A stretch of DNA of 64,000 bases from Paratrimastix pyriformis (Eukaryota; Preaxostyla; Paratrimastigidae), in contig JAPMOS010000168.1 of assembly GCA_027972325.1 (NCBI GenBank), positions 1 through 64,000 on the forward strand, given 5' to 3'. Positions 45,250 to 56,500 of this stretch are shown here, piece by piece. The translations under genes and the position numbers were made by a program. The notes beneath the pieces are model-generated. The model was not told the origin of the DNA. It ran no database searches and worked only from the letters and a program-made list of their open reading frames with translations. Each line of letters starts with the position of its first letter. Positions within the stretch are counted from its first letter, which is position 1.

Positions 45250-45369
45250 TCCGGAAGTCGGCGGAGACCGCCCCTGGAGGGACGGTAGCCGACCCATGAA
45301 CTCCCTGGGGTGCTCTTTCTGCAGGACTTGTCCTGCGGGAAGGCGGCCCGGGGGGGATCATGTCACCCG

Positions 45370-45405
45370 CGGGCTTCGGCCCGATTCCGGACTCGGCGCA
45401 AGCCG
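45370..45405 (+). other. LINE-3 3' UTR double hairpin
   Basis: CGGGC-TTCG-GCCCG at 45370-45383 and CGGC-GCAA-GCCG at 45394-45405, followed by GGGAAGTAT and the CA tail. It matches LINE-1 and LINE-2. Confidence 0.7.
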
Positions 45406-45413
45406 GGAAGTAT

Positions 45414-45438
45414 CACACACACACACACACACACACAC
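45414..45438 (+). repeat. (CA)n tail of LINE-3
   Basis: A 25-base dinucleotide tract at the boundary between LINE-3 and the virus-like block. Confidence 0.85.
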
Positions 45439-45853
45439 CTACTCGCTGCTGTCCGATTTGGGTTCTGTTGAAAAGCGCTACCGCATGACGCTTCCCGAGT
45501 ATGGCCGCGAGATCAAGTTCATTTCGGAGACGGAGGCATCGCAGCGTGACCTGGAGCGAATTATGTTGCATCTTCATGAGAGCATCGCATACGACAGCGC
45601 GCAGCTGACTGAGAGCGTCAAGGCATTCGAGACGCGCAAGACGCAGTTTGACCAGATGATTAACTCGCAACTCACAACCGAAAACACGTACCATTACGAA
45701 GCGCTGCGACGTATCTCAAGCGAACCCACTCCGGCGCCTGCTCCCGTACCTGTTATCACGCCTGTCGTCGACCCACCTGCACCAGGACACACTTTCAACA
45801 AGCCTCTCATTGCTTCCGTCGCCACCGTACTCGGCTTGCTGATGATCGCGTAA
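45439..45853 (+). pseudogene. Virus-like element: membrane protein remnant
   Basis: The readable part is a helical region (LSDLGSVEKRYRM, then SETEASQRDLERI), a Pro-rich linker (PTPAPAPVPV) and a C-terminal hydrophobic segment (PLIASVATVLGLLMIA) ending at a stop near 45853. The layout suggests a tail-anchored membrane or virion protein. The LINE-3 tail forms its left boundary. No family is recognised. Confidence 0.5.
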
Positions 45854-45878
45854 ACGGCACAGTGTCGCGAATCCACCT

Positions 45879-45890
45879 ATTTTTTGTCGT
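45879..45890 (+). promoter_or_regulatory. T-run motif before the fibre gene
   Basis: TATTTTTTGTCG ends seven bases before the ATG at 45897. Related motifs precede the other genes of the block. Confidence 0.5.
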
Positions 45891-45896
45891 CGCTAA

Positions 45897-48800
45897 ATGG
45901 CTGACTCAAGCACTAGTATTCAAGCTGCGCAGCTCGTTCTCTGTCCTGGAGCATCATCTGCGCAAATCACAACCAGTAGCAACAACCCGGTCAAGTTTCC
46001 ATCTGGGGCTATCGTGTCATCGCTTTCCGTTACGGGCGCGTCGGACTTTGTGGGCGATGTTGTATTTCATGGCAACGTCGCGCTCTCACAAGCACCAACA
46101 ATGGACCTCAAGCTGCGGCAACTCACTGACGTCTCAATCGCTGCAGACGACACCACTGATAAACGGCTGATGCGTTACGACACGGTCTTGGGGAAATGGG
46201 TGGCGGATATCACGTACAACGAAGCGGCCTCGTCGGGCACGGTCGTGAAGCGGACGGCAAACGGGACAATCAACGCGGCGGTGATCAATGCGTCGGGATC
46301 GCTTGTTGCGGACACGGTTTCTGAACGTACGGCCGACCATGGCGTGAGTGTGGATGGCGTGACGATGCGTGATGGGATGGTGAATGCAACAAAGCTCGTG
46401 ACTGCTACCGTGGAGACAGCAACGCCTTCTCTTACTGACCTGAACTTGAACGGCGTTACAGTGCGCGGAGGCAACCTCACTGCGCAAACTCTGAGACTCA
46501 GCGGGCTTGCTTCGGGAGACGTTTATAGCACGAATGGCGCCATCACTGTTGTGGCTAATCGCGATCGCACCGGCTTCGAGTCGTTCGGCAACACGCCAGG
46601 TTATGCATTCGACGCGTCTTATCACCTCGCCGTTGAGAGCGGTACAGGATGGGTTGCCGGGAAGCGTTTCGCGTGGACTCCTGCCGTACTGAACACTGAC
46701 ACGACACTCGGTACTCCCACGCATCTCACAGTTGGAGGTGATGGGGCTCTCGCGATTACGGGTGATGATTCTGATTCGATATGGACGGGCAGCGTCGTGC
46801 TGCTCACCTTCCTACACACGGCGGCGCGGAGCTACGTGACGAACGACTATCTCACGACGGTTGATACGAGCCCTCTCTGCATGACCGCGCTAGATCACGC
46901 CGTAGGGACGACGCTCTCACCCGACTTCGCAGCCACGCTAACGGGAACGCAACTCGCGCTCTCGCCGTATACCCTTTCGTACCGCGGCATCACAATCAAG
47001 TCTGCGGCAATCACTAACGTTACCGAGATCCACAACTTTGCGTTCACCGGCGGTGTTTGGAGCGTGCCGCAGATTAGCACCAGCATCATTGCGCGGACGA
47101 GCTCAGGCGCGCAAAGCATAAACTACAGCGTACACCTACTCGGGTTGATGCCCTGCGCGGCGGGCCCAATCGTCGTAGATATTTTGAGTCCTAACACGTT
47201 CACTTCAGCGCCCGAAGCGGCCATCTCCATTGATAACCGGGCGACAAGCATCCAGTTCGTTGGGTCGCTTGCCATGCTTCACGTCGTGCCGTTCATGTGG
47301 GTCATCCTTCAGAATGCGACGAGCGTAGTGGCCTCAACCTATCCAATCCGTCCACCGAGTGCTCCGACGCGCGAGAAGCTGGTCCTCACGATGAACGATC
47401 TCAGCGATTCCATGTTCAGCATCAATGGTGGCATCGGCAAGATATTCCGGCCTGATGCGACGCGCGCCCTCGTGATTAACTCCATCGCGTCCGAGTCCTA
47501 CACCACAATGAGCAGCGCACTCAAGCTCACGTACGGTGGCTACACGACAGGGTTTGTATCGCGTGCGGCAGATGGAGTACTCAGCATGACCACAGGATCG
47601 GCGACGGCAACCAACTCGAGCGTCGTGTTGCGTGATGCGACTGGTGCGAGCGCCTTCACCACACTCTCAACCAGCGGCGCGGCGACGATCGGTGGTGTCC
47701 TCACTGTTCCCTCAGTTGCGTCGGCGGGAAACCTCAAGTTGCTTCTGAGCGGTTCGAACACAACGTGCGGCGTGTATTGGGGTGGCTCAACTGCGGGATC
47801 TGGTCTTGATGGTGTGGGCACTCCGCCGTCATGCACTGCACTCGCACTCACTGGCAACTGTTTACGTCTCAAGACAGGCACCTCAACGGCCGGAACGGGT
47901 CTCATCGTCGAGGATAACAGCGGCGCCGTTAACTTTGCCGTGAATACATCCGGCGCGTCATACTCCCGTGGGAATCACATCCTTGGTGGGTCGCTCACCG
48001 TTGGCGGAACGACCTCCGCGAGCTTGCTGGGTACTGACTCAACGGGTCTTGTCGTTGCCCGCACTGCTTCGATCAACTCGGCGATAAATACCTATGCCCT
48101 CCGCGCTGGTGACGGGTCGTGTGGCTTCCACAAAGTTACTGGACCTGTTGGAAGCACGTTGCGGCTGGTGATGAACGGCACAGACCCAAACTGGGGATGT
48201 ATTACTCAGCTGTTGGCGCTACCGCACTGAACACTAACATCTATGCGCCCGGTTGCAGCCCGATTGGTTTGACTGGCCCAGCAATCCATCTGAGCACATA
48301 CAACGCTGACTCGGCGGGGTTCGTTTACGAGTCGACAAGCGGAACATCTGGAACGACAGCAGTGCCGCAGTTCGCGGTGAACGCGCTCACGGGCAACACG
48401 TACGTGAACGGCACTCTCACCGTCAACGGGGCTGAGATGCGCATTGGTTCCGGTGCAGCTGCTTCTGTCGCGAACACGAATGCCCTCACCATGCAATCCG
48501 ACCAGAACGTAGTTGTGATCTCTGCCGATGTATCAGGCGCGATATACGCAGCCAACTCGAGCAACCCCAGCATCTTCTTACGCGCTGAGGGCGTCGACGT
48601 TATCAAGCTCAACAAGACCAAGTTCTACTCACTGGTCGCACGCCAGACAACACTGGATACGGATGGCCTGGACCTCCGCATCGACAACGACGGGAAGATT
48701 GGCCTGCCTGCGTCCGCTGCAAAGTACAAGACCGATATCGTCAACATGGAAGACACGTCCTCGTTATATCGGCTGCGGCCGGTTAACTTCCGGTACAGGA

Positions 48801-49042
48801 GCGACCCATCCGGCGCGAAGTGTTATGGTTTGATTGCCGATGAAGCCGTTACCGTGTGTCCCGATCTCGTACGTATGAAGGACGGCGAAGTGGAGGGCCT
48901 TTACGATCACAAGTTGCCGTTCATGCTGCTGAACGAGATCCAGAAACAGCACGCCACCATCGTCTCACTCCAAGCTCAAGTTGATGACCTGCGCTCCGGC
49001 ATGGCGGCGCTGCTTGAGGTGGTGAAGGCGAAGCTGCAGTAA
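45897..49042 (+). pseudogene. Virus-like element: fibre-like protein with S74 intramolecular chaperone domain
   Basis: The bulk is a Ser/Thr/Gly/Ala-rich beta-repeat protein of the kind seen in phage and viral fibres. Many short repeats resemble LTVGG-T and similar beta turns. The C-terminal part (about 48670-49042) has the features of the peptidase S74 intramolecular chaperone of endosialidases. These are SAAKYKTDI, LYRLRPVNFRY, YGLIADEA and a final coiled coil (LNEIQKQHATIVSLQAQVDD). In known fibres this domain trimerises the shaft and then cuts itself off. The gene is broken, with about one break. Role inferred: host attachment. Confidence 0.7.
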
Positions 49043-49076
49043 AGCGTGCCATTTTTCGGTTGCTCTCGCAGGTGTC

Positions 49077-49086
49077 TATTTTTTCC
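49077..49086 (+). promoter_or_regulatory. T-run motif before the gene at 49095
   Basis: TATTTTTTCC, eight bases before the start codon. Confidence 0.5.
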
Positions 49087-49094
49087 AAGTCGAA

Positions 49095-50030
49095 ATGGCT
49101 GCACCAACACAAGCAATCTCTGCTCAAGTCAAAGCACTCCAAGCAGATCTTCAGGCGCGTTCCGCTGCTGCGACGGTGATGGAACCAGTGAACGTGCCAC
49201 CTCCTCCCACGCTTGCCGTCGATCCGGCCGGCGTTCCCAATCCACCCGTGGAACCCACAGACGAGATCGTGGAGATTGAGTTTGCGGACAAGGTGAAGCG
49301 CAACATCAAGGCTTCGTGGCAACGTCAAGTACCGCTTCTCGCGTCGAGCAAGATCATGAGGAGCTCACTCAAGTTTGACCGTTACATCTTCCCCCTTCTG
49401 AACGGCGACACGTTGCGCTGGAGTGAGGACGTGGACACAAAGCGCGAGCTCGGCGAGATGGTAGAAGAGCTGCGCTGCTACGGAATGGCGCTTTCCGAAG
49501 AGCAACTCCAGTCGGTCTCGGACGGCAGCGGCTTCACGCGCCAGATCAACAAGGTGCGCGACTATATCAACTCTCATGAGACCGCATGCTTCAACCGATC
49601 GTACCGAAACGCAACGACGCAGTTTGCCGCGCAATGGGACAAGTACGTCGCCGTCCTTGGCGCGAAGCTCCAATGCGAGAAGATGGAATCGCTCAAGTTC
49701 ACGCTGCTCCGTGATACGGTGGTGTCGAAGGATATCTACAGCCTGCTTGATCTCAACCTCAAGTATCGCAACGTCGTATATGAGTTCTTCGACTGGTTTG
49801 ATGCGTTTGTGATCAGAGGCGACAGGGAAGGACTGGTGCGGCGTACTGTGGATGTCGCGCTGAACATCGATATGAGTGTGTTGAATGGCGCCTCTGATGT
49901 GATGTCGATCGTGAACACCGTCTTGACGAGCTTCAAAGGGTCAAGCATCAACAAGGAGACGATCATCGCCAAGCTCGCAAGCATTGCGCAAGTCAGTGAG
50001 CTTCGTGGACAGGGTGAGACATCGGCCTAA
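49095..50030 (+). CDS. Virus-like element: unrecognised 311-residue protein
   Basis: It starts MAAPTQAISAQVKALQADLQ, with a short coiled coil, then a Pro-rich linker (residues 35-60) and an alpha-helical body. The body has alternating charged and aromatic residues (VEELRCYGMALSEEQL; YRNVVYEFFDWFDAF). No membrane segment and no known motif. It follows the fibre gene by about 50 bases and looks whole. A structural or assembly role is a guess from position only. Confidence 0.7.
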   Translation: MAAPTQAISAQVKALQADLQARSAAATVMEPVNVPPPPTLAVDPAGVPNPPVEPTDEIVEIEFADKVKRNIKASWQRQVPLLASSKIMRSSLKFDRYIFPLLNGDTLRWSEDVDTKRELGEMVEELRCYGMALSEEQLQSVSDGSGFTRQINKVRDYINSHETACFNRSYRNATTQFAAQWDKYVAVLGAKLQCEKMESLKFTLLRDTVVSKDIYSLLDLNLKYRNVVYEFFDWFDAFVIRGDREGLVRRTVDVALNIDMSVLNGASDVMSIVNTVLTSFKGSSINKETIIAKLASIAQVSELRGQGETSA

Positions 50031-50077
50031 ACCCGCGACGGGTAAAACTGACCAGTTTTGGCGCCCAAGTGCGTGCT

Positions 50078-50089
50078 GATTTTTTCGCG
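50078..50089 (+). promoter_or_regulatory. T-run motif before the gene at 50104
   Basis: GATTTTTTCGCG, 14 bases before the start codon. Confidence 0.45.
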
Positions 50090-50103
50090 ACACCAAAACA
50101 CGA

Positions 50104-51243
50104 ATGCTAAGATCACTCACCGGAGCGGTTCTTTATCAGCCGCCGAAGCCGAAAATTGTTGGCGCTGGTGGCCGGAAGGTCAAACCGTCCAGGTTCAATC
50201 CTCTCGATCTGGCGGCTCCAAAGCGGCCTCAGGGGAATCGGACTCATCATGATGGAGGCGCGTACGGCCGTGTCGTAGCGGCATCGAAGCGGTTTGATAC
50301 CGCAGCAAGGCTTTACTATCAAGCAGCTTGGACTCCCGATCAGGAAGTGACTCGCAGGGAGGTCGAGCGAGAACTGATTGCCCGAACAATGGCCTTGGCC
50401 CGTGCTCAAAAACGAGCAGAAGCTCCCCCGCGGTACCCGCCAGAAGTACGGCAGCAGATGAGCGCGGCATACCATCGCGTCTATGATTCCACCAAAGATA
50501 AAGCGGCTGCCATGCGGGCGATGCAAGAAATTTCCCGAGCGTATTGGACAGCCCAGCGCCACGGAATGGAGCCCGACGCGTACCGCAAATACAGGGCCGA
50601 GGAGCGGAAGAGAGCCAAGCAAGCCGAACGGGCAAAGACTGCACCTCTTCGGGCTCAACGCTCTGCCGCTCTTCGGGCATACGATGCACAGGTCGACCAA
50701 CTGAAGAAGCGCTACAGTGAACTCTACAGTCAGCCTGGCAAGACGGATATCGAGAAGAGGGCAATCTACAAGGAGTATATGGAGCGACGGAAAGCTATAG
50801 GACCAAACCCTCGAGCCAGGCGTCCCACTACGGTCCAGAATTACCTTCGGGGTACATACTCCCAGTACACCAGCGGAGACAAGCAGAAGTTCGCCCAGAA
50901 CGCTCTGGATGAAGAGGCGATGCTTGCGGCCCAATACGGTGCCGCGCTCAGAGCGCAGCCGGCTCGCACTGTGGTTGTAGGGGATGCGACGGCGACGCCC
51001 TCGCGGTCTTCTTGGCCTTCCCTTCTTTCTGTTGGGCCGGCGCCATCTGTCGCGAATTTGCCCATTATTCGCGCCGATGACTGGGAAGAACTAGCATCTC
51101 TTCCGGCGGCACCGGGACGCGCCAGGCGAGCAATGCCCCGGCTGGTAACTCCACCTCCGCCCCCAATCCCTCCTATACCGATGGCCCCGCCAAGGCCACG
51201 ATACACTTACAAGGGACGGAATATCGATCTCGATGATGACTAA
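50104..51243 (+). CDS. Virus-like element: basic 379-residue protein, unrecognised
   Basis: It is rich in Arg, Lys, Ala and Gln. The N-terminus is basic (GAGGRKVKPSRF). The centre is a long helical, heptad-like stretch (YRKYRAEERKRAKQAERAKT; YDAQVDQLKKRYSELYSQ). The C-terminus is a Pro-rich segment (PPPPPIPPIPMAPPRPR) ending in four aspartates or near neighbours. It looks whole. A DNA-condensing or core protein would fit the composition, but nothing specific identifies it. Confidence 0.7.
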   Translation: MLRSLTGAVLYQPPKPKIVGAGGRKVKPSRFNPLDLAAPKRPQGNRTHHDGGAYGRVVAASKRFDTAARLYYQAAWTPDQEVTRREVERELIARTMALARAQKRAEAPPRYPPEVRQQMSAAYHRVYDSTKDKAAAMRAMQEISRAYWTAQRHGMEPDAYRKYRAEERKRAKQAERAKTAPLRAQRSAALRAYDAQVDQLKKRYSELYSQPGKTDIEKRAIYKEYMERRKAIGPNPRARRPTTVQNYLRGTYSQYTSGDKQKFAQNALDEEAMLAAQYGAALRAQPARTVVVGDATATPSRSSWPSLLSVGPAPSVANLPIIRADDWEELASLPAAPGRARRAMPRLVTPPPPPIPPIPMAPPRPRYTYKGRNIDLDDD

Positions 51244-51262
51244 AAACGTCTCCAAGATTTGC

Positions 51263-51275
51263 CAATTTTTTGTGG
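51263..51275 (+). promoter_or_regulatory. T-run motif before the recombinase gene
   Basis: CAATTTTTTGTGG, 46 bases before the ATG at 51322, farther than at the neighbouring genes. Confidence 0.4.
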
Positions 51276-51321
51276 TTGGCAAATTCGAAATTTATCTAAC
51301 CAACCAAAAACACAAACCACA

Positions 51322-53454
51322 ATGGAGCCTCAAATCAATCTCTCGCAGATCTCGAAGGCCGCGATCCGTAAGCTGCAGAAGTATCTCAAGACGGTTGGCT
51401 ACCCTATTCCGACGATGGCCAGCAACGGAGATCTCGCACTCAAGGCGATCAGCAAATCGGGAATCCAATGGGACTGGTCTCTTATCAAGGCTTCGGATGG
51501 GATCACACTCGCGTCGTTCACCACCAACACAGCGATCGACGACTTTTTGGCCAGGGCGAATCAAGGTGACCCAGCGGCCCAGGAAACGCTTTCTCATCTC
51601 CCGCCGCCATTGAACCGAGAAGTTGCGCCGATTGCTCCCCCGCAGCCAGAACGGCCGGTCCTGCCGCCGATTCCAGCCCCGATCCCAGCCCCGATTCCAG
51701 AACTTCCCGTCGTTACTGCCCCGCCGGCGGTACAGGTCGTGGAACCCGAGCAAGTAGTACCAGACGCGGTTGTTCCTGAGCCAGAAGTGCCACGTCCAGT
51801 GGAGATTACGGTGGAGAGGGAACTGACGCCATTGGAGAAGCTCACTGAGACAATCGCAACAATGTCCACGGAAATGCGCGAAATGCGGGAAGAGATGAGA
51901 ATGATGTACGAAAATATTATTGATCGAATTGGAGTATTTCAGGTTGCCCCAGCGGCTGCTAACTTAGAAGAGCCAGACGAGGAAACGGAAGAAGAACAAG
52001 AAGATCTTGAAGCCGTGCCAGAGGATGACGCAGAAGACCCGGCAACGACAATTGTCGAGAACGAAGAAACAAAACGCCTGCTCGGAGATTGGACCAAGAA
52101 ACGTTTCGCCTTCAATCAGAACGGCGAACTCATATGTTTGCGCTGCGGATGGGCCTCGAAGGGCGTCACCTGGAAAAGCGGAGTCAAGTCTGTGAGAACC
52201 GGATGCTCTCGCCATTCAAGCAGCCATCCCGAGCCGCAACTCGTTGGCAGTGTTATGCACGATGACGAAGGGCCGGAAGACGTTTCGCCACACGGAATCA
52301 GACAGATCAACAAGGTGGTTGCGTCTGCCGAAATTGTGGCTGCCCCGTCCGGGATCAAGTACCAAGATACCACACGCGAGATGTACCTCACCAACGTGAG
52401 GCGAGTGCTCTCGAGATTGCCAAAAGAGTATCGGACGAAGGAATTCTTCAAGGCAACGGATCAGGTGCGCGCAGCCATCGTCGCGAAGGACCTTTCCAGG
52501 TCAACTCAAAGCAGTCTGGCCGCGGCCGTCAACGGGTGGGTCCAGAACTTTGATGGGCGGGTGTCGGAGATGAGGAAGTACAAAGAATTTTACGGCAGGC
52601 TCCTATCCGAGCTCAAGGACACCGGAGTTGCGCCAGGAACGCTGACCGCGAAACAAATGGCCCACTGGGTCAGATACGAAGAGTTGGTGAGAAAGCAGCA
52701 AGAGAGATTGAAGCAGTATCAGGAGGAACTCGCTAAGCCGGTGAACGCGCCGCTCAAGCAGTTGCTCGATGACCCAAACAACGTTGACTTTGATCACGCG
52801 CCGCCGCGTATCGGGGATCGAATGAAGAACGCAACAAAATATGCCTTGACAACCGCGCTGTACGTCTTGCTCCCGCCTCTTCGCGACAAGGATACATTCA
52901 TGCTCGACAAACACCCGCCCGCAGACGGATCTACGAGGGTAAATTGGATTGACTGGAATAAGCATTTGATGGTGCGCAATGTGTACAAGACAGCTGGTAG
53001 GTATAAGACAACGGAGATTGCGTTACCGACACAACTTTACGAGCTCTTCCGTGCACAGGCGCACGTAACCGGAAATTCGACAGACATTCTCATACCAAGT
53101 CCGCGGGGGAAGAGATACACAACGCAGTTTGGCCTCCTGATTGAAAGCGCGTTCGGTCTTGCGGGCTTGAATATTGATACAATCCGTTTGGTGTTTGCGA
53201 CCACATTCGGCGAAGAGTTCCGGCACAACCACGATCTCTCTACTGAGATCTCACGGATTATGGGACATGGGACAGAAATGCACGAGTCGCACTATATCAA
53301 GCGAAGCTATATTGACGAAGGTGGCGCTGTTGTTGACCTTCCGGCAGAATTCTTCCGGCAAAACCAAACTGAACTCGCGCCGTGGCGCGAAGCCATGGGC
53401 GAGGCTCAAGAGGTGCAGCGCAGACTCACTCAAGCAGCTCCACCCTCATCCTAA
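51322..53454 (+). CDS. Virus-like element: tyrosine recombinase
   Basis: This 710-residue protein would cut and rejoin DNA to integrate the element. The ATG at 51322 is chosen because it follows an A-rich leader and opens MEPQINLSQISKAAIRKLQK, a SAP-like helix pair. A Pro-rich linker, an acidic coiled region and a CxxC pair (LICLRCGW, near 52135) follow. The catalytic domain has a box I arginine in LPPLRDKDTFML (near 52870-52890), a second arginine in TIRLVFATTF (near 53185), and MGHGTEMHESHYI (near 53265-53300). The last supplies the GH histidine and the tyrosine nucleophile. The usual histidine before the second arginine is replaced by Thr. The gene looks whole. It sits between the structural-type genes and the replication gene. 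Confidence 0.75.
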   Translation: MEPQINLSQISKAAIRKLQKYLKTVGYPIPTMASNGDLALKAISKSGIQWDWSLIKASDGITLASFTTNTAIDDFLARANQGDPAAQETLSHLPPPLNREVAPIAPPQPERPVLPPIPAPIPAPIPELPVVTAPPAVQVVEPEQVVPDAVVPEPEVPRPVEITVERELTPLEKLTETIATMSTEMREMREEMRMMYENIIDRIGVFQVAPAAANLEEPDEETEEEQEDLEAVPEDDAEDPATTIVENEETKRLLGDWTKKRFAFNQNGELICLRCGWASKGVTWKSGVKSVRTGCSRHSSSHPEPQLVGSVMHDDEGPEDVSPHGIRQINKVVASAEIVAAPSGIKYQDTTREMYLTNVRRVLSRLPKEYRTKEFFKATDQVRAAIVAKDLSRSTQSSLAAAVNGWVQNFDGRVSEMRKYKEFYGRLLSELKDTGVAPGTLTAKQMAHWVRYEELVRKQQERLKQYQEELAKPVNAPLKQLLDDPNNVDFDHAPPRIGDRMKNATKYALTTALYVLLPPLRDKDTFMLDKHPPADGSTRVNWIDWNKHLMVRNVYKTAGRYKTTEIALPTQLYELFRAQAHVTGNSTDILIPSPRGKRYTTQFGLLIESAFGLAGLNIDTIRLVFATTFGEEFRHNHDLSTEISRIMGHGTEMHESHYIKRSYIDEGGAVVDLPAEFFRQNQTELAPWREAMGEAQEVQRRLTQAAPPSS

Positions 53455-53492
53455 ATTCCGAAATTCATCGAAAATTTGGGAAATCCGAATTG

Positions 53493-53506
53493 CCATATTT
53501 TTGGTC
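53493..53506 (+). promoter_or_regulatory. T-run motif before the polymerase gene
   Basis: CATATTTTTGGTCC, 12 bases before the probable ATG at 53519. Confidence 0.45.
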
Positions 53507-53518
53507 CTCTAAAACCAG

Positions 53519-56500
53519 ATGCAAAACCTCGTTGTTGAGTTTACTCGCCTCGTGACCGGATTCGATGAGGGGTTTCGGGGCGAATTTGACGAAGCTGTGC
53601 TCCGAGAAAAGTGTCCAAATCGCGCGACAGGAAACAATACATGAAGGTCGTTCACCCGCTGCTTGCCCGATACGCCAAATGGGTCGTGGAGCATGGCAAG
53701 TGCGGTACGGAAACGGCCCTTCCCCCATATCAGCCTCCGGCGGCACCTGTCGTTGAGAGCTCCGAAGAACCGATGGGAGCTACCATTACTCGGACAGAGA
53801 CGAGCCAGCGTGCCGTCAGGAACGAGATCAAGATGCTTTTCGACATTGACGCGACGCGTGAACCGCTGCGCCAGACGTACAGCAATGCACTCGTCTTCAG
53901 GAACGCGTTCTACTTCGTCCGCCAAGATGGCAAGATTGAGTACCGCCAGTCCATTCCGTTCGACCCAGCGCTCCAACAGGAAGACTGCTTCCGCGCCAGC
54001 CAAGAGAAGCAACGCGACGTCCTGGAAAAGGCCATCAACGAATTCGATATCCAGTTCCATCTCGGTGAAATCGCGATGGTGGCGTACGATATTGAGACGT
54101 ACTCTTCCACCCCGGTGTTCCTCTTCCAGATGATCCTCTCGCGCACATCGGCATGATCTGCGCCGCGTACTCATTCAACGGCGTGACGGAGAAACATGCA
54201 TTCTTGTGGGAAGGCGAGGTGCCGCTCGAGTTGGATTCCGCGAGGCTCCCGGCAAACGTCGCCGTGCACGTCGACTCGTCTGAAGCGGGGATGTGCTGTG
54301 CCTTCATCAGCTGGGTCCGGTCAAAGAGCGCCGAGCGAGAGATCATCCTCGTGGGATGGAACAGTAACCAGCAGCCGTTTCAACAAATCAAAAGAAGGCA
54401 GATGAGCCGGAGAATACGCGGCCGGCAGGCTACGATTACCCGTGGATCATGAAGCGATGCGGCGCCTTTTCTCAAACTCAAATGGCGGCTCCATACAAGG
54501 GCTCGGGCCTCGCTTACGTCTACAGCTCACTGTTCGGCCTCCGTGTCCACATGGTTGATATGATGTACTGGGCGAAGAGTCAATATCGTCCAGGTGACGC
54601 CCCGATAACTTAGCGCTGGACACGATTCTGGGTGCACTCAAGCTACCGCTCAAGCAGCGTCACAACATGAGCTACGCTGTGATGAACAAGATCATGATGG
54701 ACCCGAATGCGGCAACGGAGAACCCCGAGCATTGCCTCGAAAACATCATCCGCTACTGCGTCTACGATGCCGAAGCAGTCCTCCACATCGCCGACAAGAT
54801 GGACTATCTCGAGAAGATGCGATGCTTCATTGAGGTGACGGGAATTACGCTCTCAACCTATTTCACGCGCACACAGGCAGCGTGGGGTATGATGAAGCTG
54901 GCTCGCACAGCCTGGCGATGCCGTGACCATGTCTCGCTCAAATGGAATTATGGGGAGCTCGGCGAGAAGAATGGCAAGTATAAAGGTGCCGTCAACTGGT
55001 CGGAGAACAATGATCTGGCGGACACGCCGTGCATGATGTTTGACTTCGCTGGACTTTATCCATCGATGATGCGCGCCTACGCAGTCTCTCCGTTTTCGTA
55101 CGTAGCAACGGTGGATGACCTCGCTGAAGTCTATCAAGACGGCCATCACACCCCGGAGAACACAACTTTCGTGCGCAATCCGACGGAGCAGGAGGTGGAG
55201 GCAAGCAAAGAGTCAAACAAGGGCGTGACCAACCCACTCACATTGTTCCGCGAAGATATCCTGAAACAATACACCGTCTTTGAGATCCGCGAGCACGACC
55301 CGTTTCTCGACACCGTGTCGGACTTCGTCGATCAGCGCAGCCACCACAAGGCACTTCTGAAGGATGCCCGGAAACGGAACGATGCCGCCGGCGTCAAGTA
55401 TCACAACACCATGCAGTACTGCTTCAAGATCATGGCGAACAGTCTCTATGGGCTCTTGGGCTCCCCCTTTGCATGCTACATGTTCAACGAAAAGTGTGCC
55501 GCAGCAGTAACGACCGCCGCCCGTGATGCTATCATGCGCGCGAGTTCGATCGCATCATCCTACGGCAAACGACTCTTCATTGACACTGACTCCACTGCCG
55601 TGCAACTTGCCCAGGAGCATCAGCCACCACTCGACTTCAGCACACAGGCAGGCGTCGATGCATTTAATGGGTGGGTGGCGCGTATGCAGACCGAGATCAA
55701 CAGCCAGCTGCAGCAGAGCTACATCGAGGTCAACATGTTCCCGAGCGCACATCTCCGGTACATCTCCTTCGCTTTCGAGGCAGTGTTCACGCGAGCCTTC
55801 TTCGCCCAGCGCAAGACCTACTTCAAGCTCCAGATTCCTGGCGACGGGGTGAAGGTGGGTGTTGAGCCCGAGTTCAGCTACAAGGGATGCCAATTCGCGA
55901 TACAGACCGCTTACGTGCGTGACAGGACGCTGACTTTGCTTCGTCGTCTTCTCGAGATTCCAGCCGCCAAGCACCCCGAGTGCCTTGCCCGTTTCTACGC
56001 CGAGGAGGAGCGCAACTGCCGCGAGAATATTCTCCTGTACGCACGCAAGCAGAAATTGAGCGGAAAGGACAGAAAGGTTAAGTCATTGCTTGCGCGTTTC
56101 CCAGACCTGAAGAACCAGGACTTCTGCCGCATCGTACGGATCAACCACAGCGGCAAGTCAGGTAGCGACGCGTGGGCGCCAATCGACGAGGAGCACATAC
56201 CCGCGGGAATCAACATCGTGGACACTCTCATCCAGGCGTACAGCAGCAACATCTCGCGCTACTTCCCCATCTGGAAGCTGATCACGCCCAAGAGCCAGAC
56301 ATTCACAGAGAAGGGCGGCGAGATCCTCGACCGTTCTGAACTCATGTTCCAAGTGGAGACGTTGGGAGGCAAACGGACCATGCGCAATGCATCAGCCGAC
56401 GAGATCGAAGAGCTGCTTCTCAGCGGGCGCGATAAGCAAACGGTCCACGAGATCATCGGGGTCGCAGAGCACAAGGCGTACTTCGACATTGAGTCCGCTG

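Larger units (their letters stand above)
35315..45438 (+). mobile_element. LINE-3: full-span non-LTR retrotransposon, inverted partner of LINE-2
   Basis: The element starts near 35315 (CCCCCGGTCC, then GTTTGAATTT) and ends in (CA)n at 45414-45438, 10.1 kb in all. From about 36600 onward its DNA closely matches LINE-2 on the opposite strand, while the first 1.1 kb is only distantly related. It lacks the DNA transposon found in LINE-2. It has more small indels than LINE-2 and is clearly dead. Its left flank is the methyltransferase duplicate and its right flank is the virus-like block, so it sits at a junction of unrelated sequences. Confidence 0.92.
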
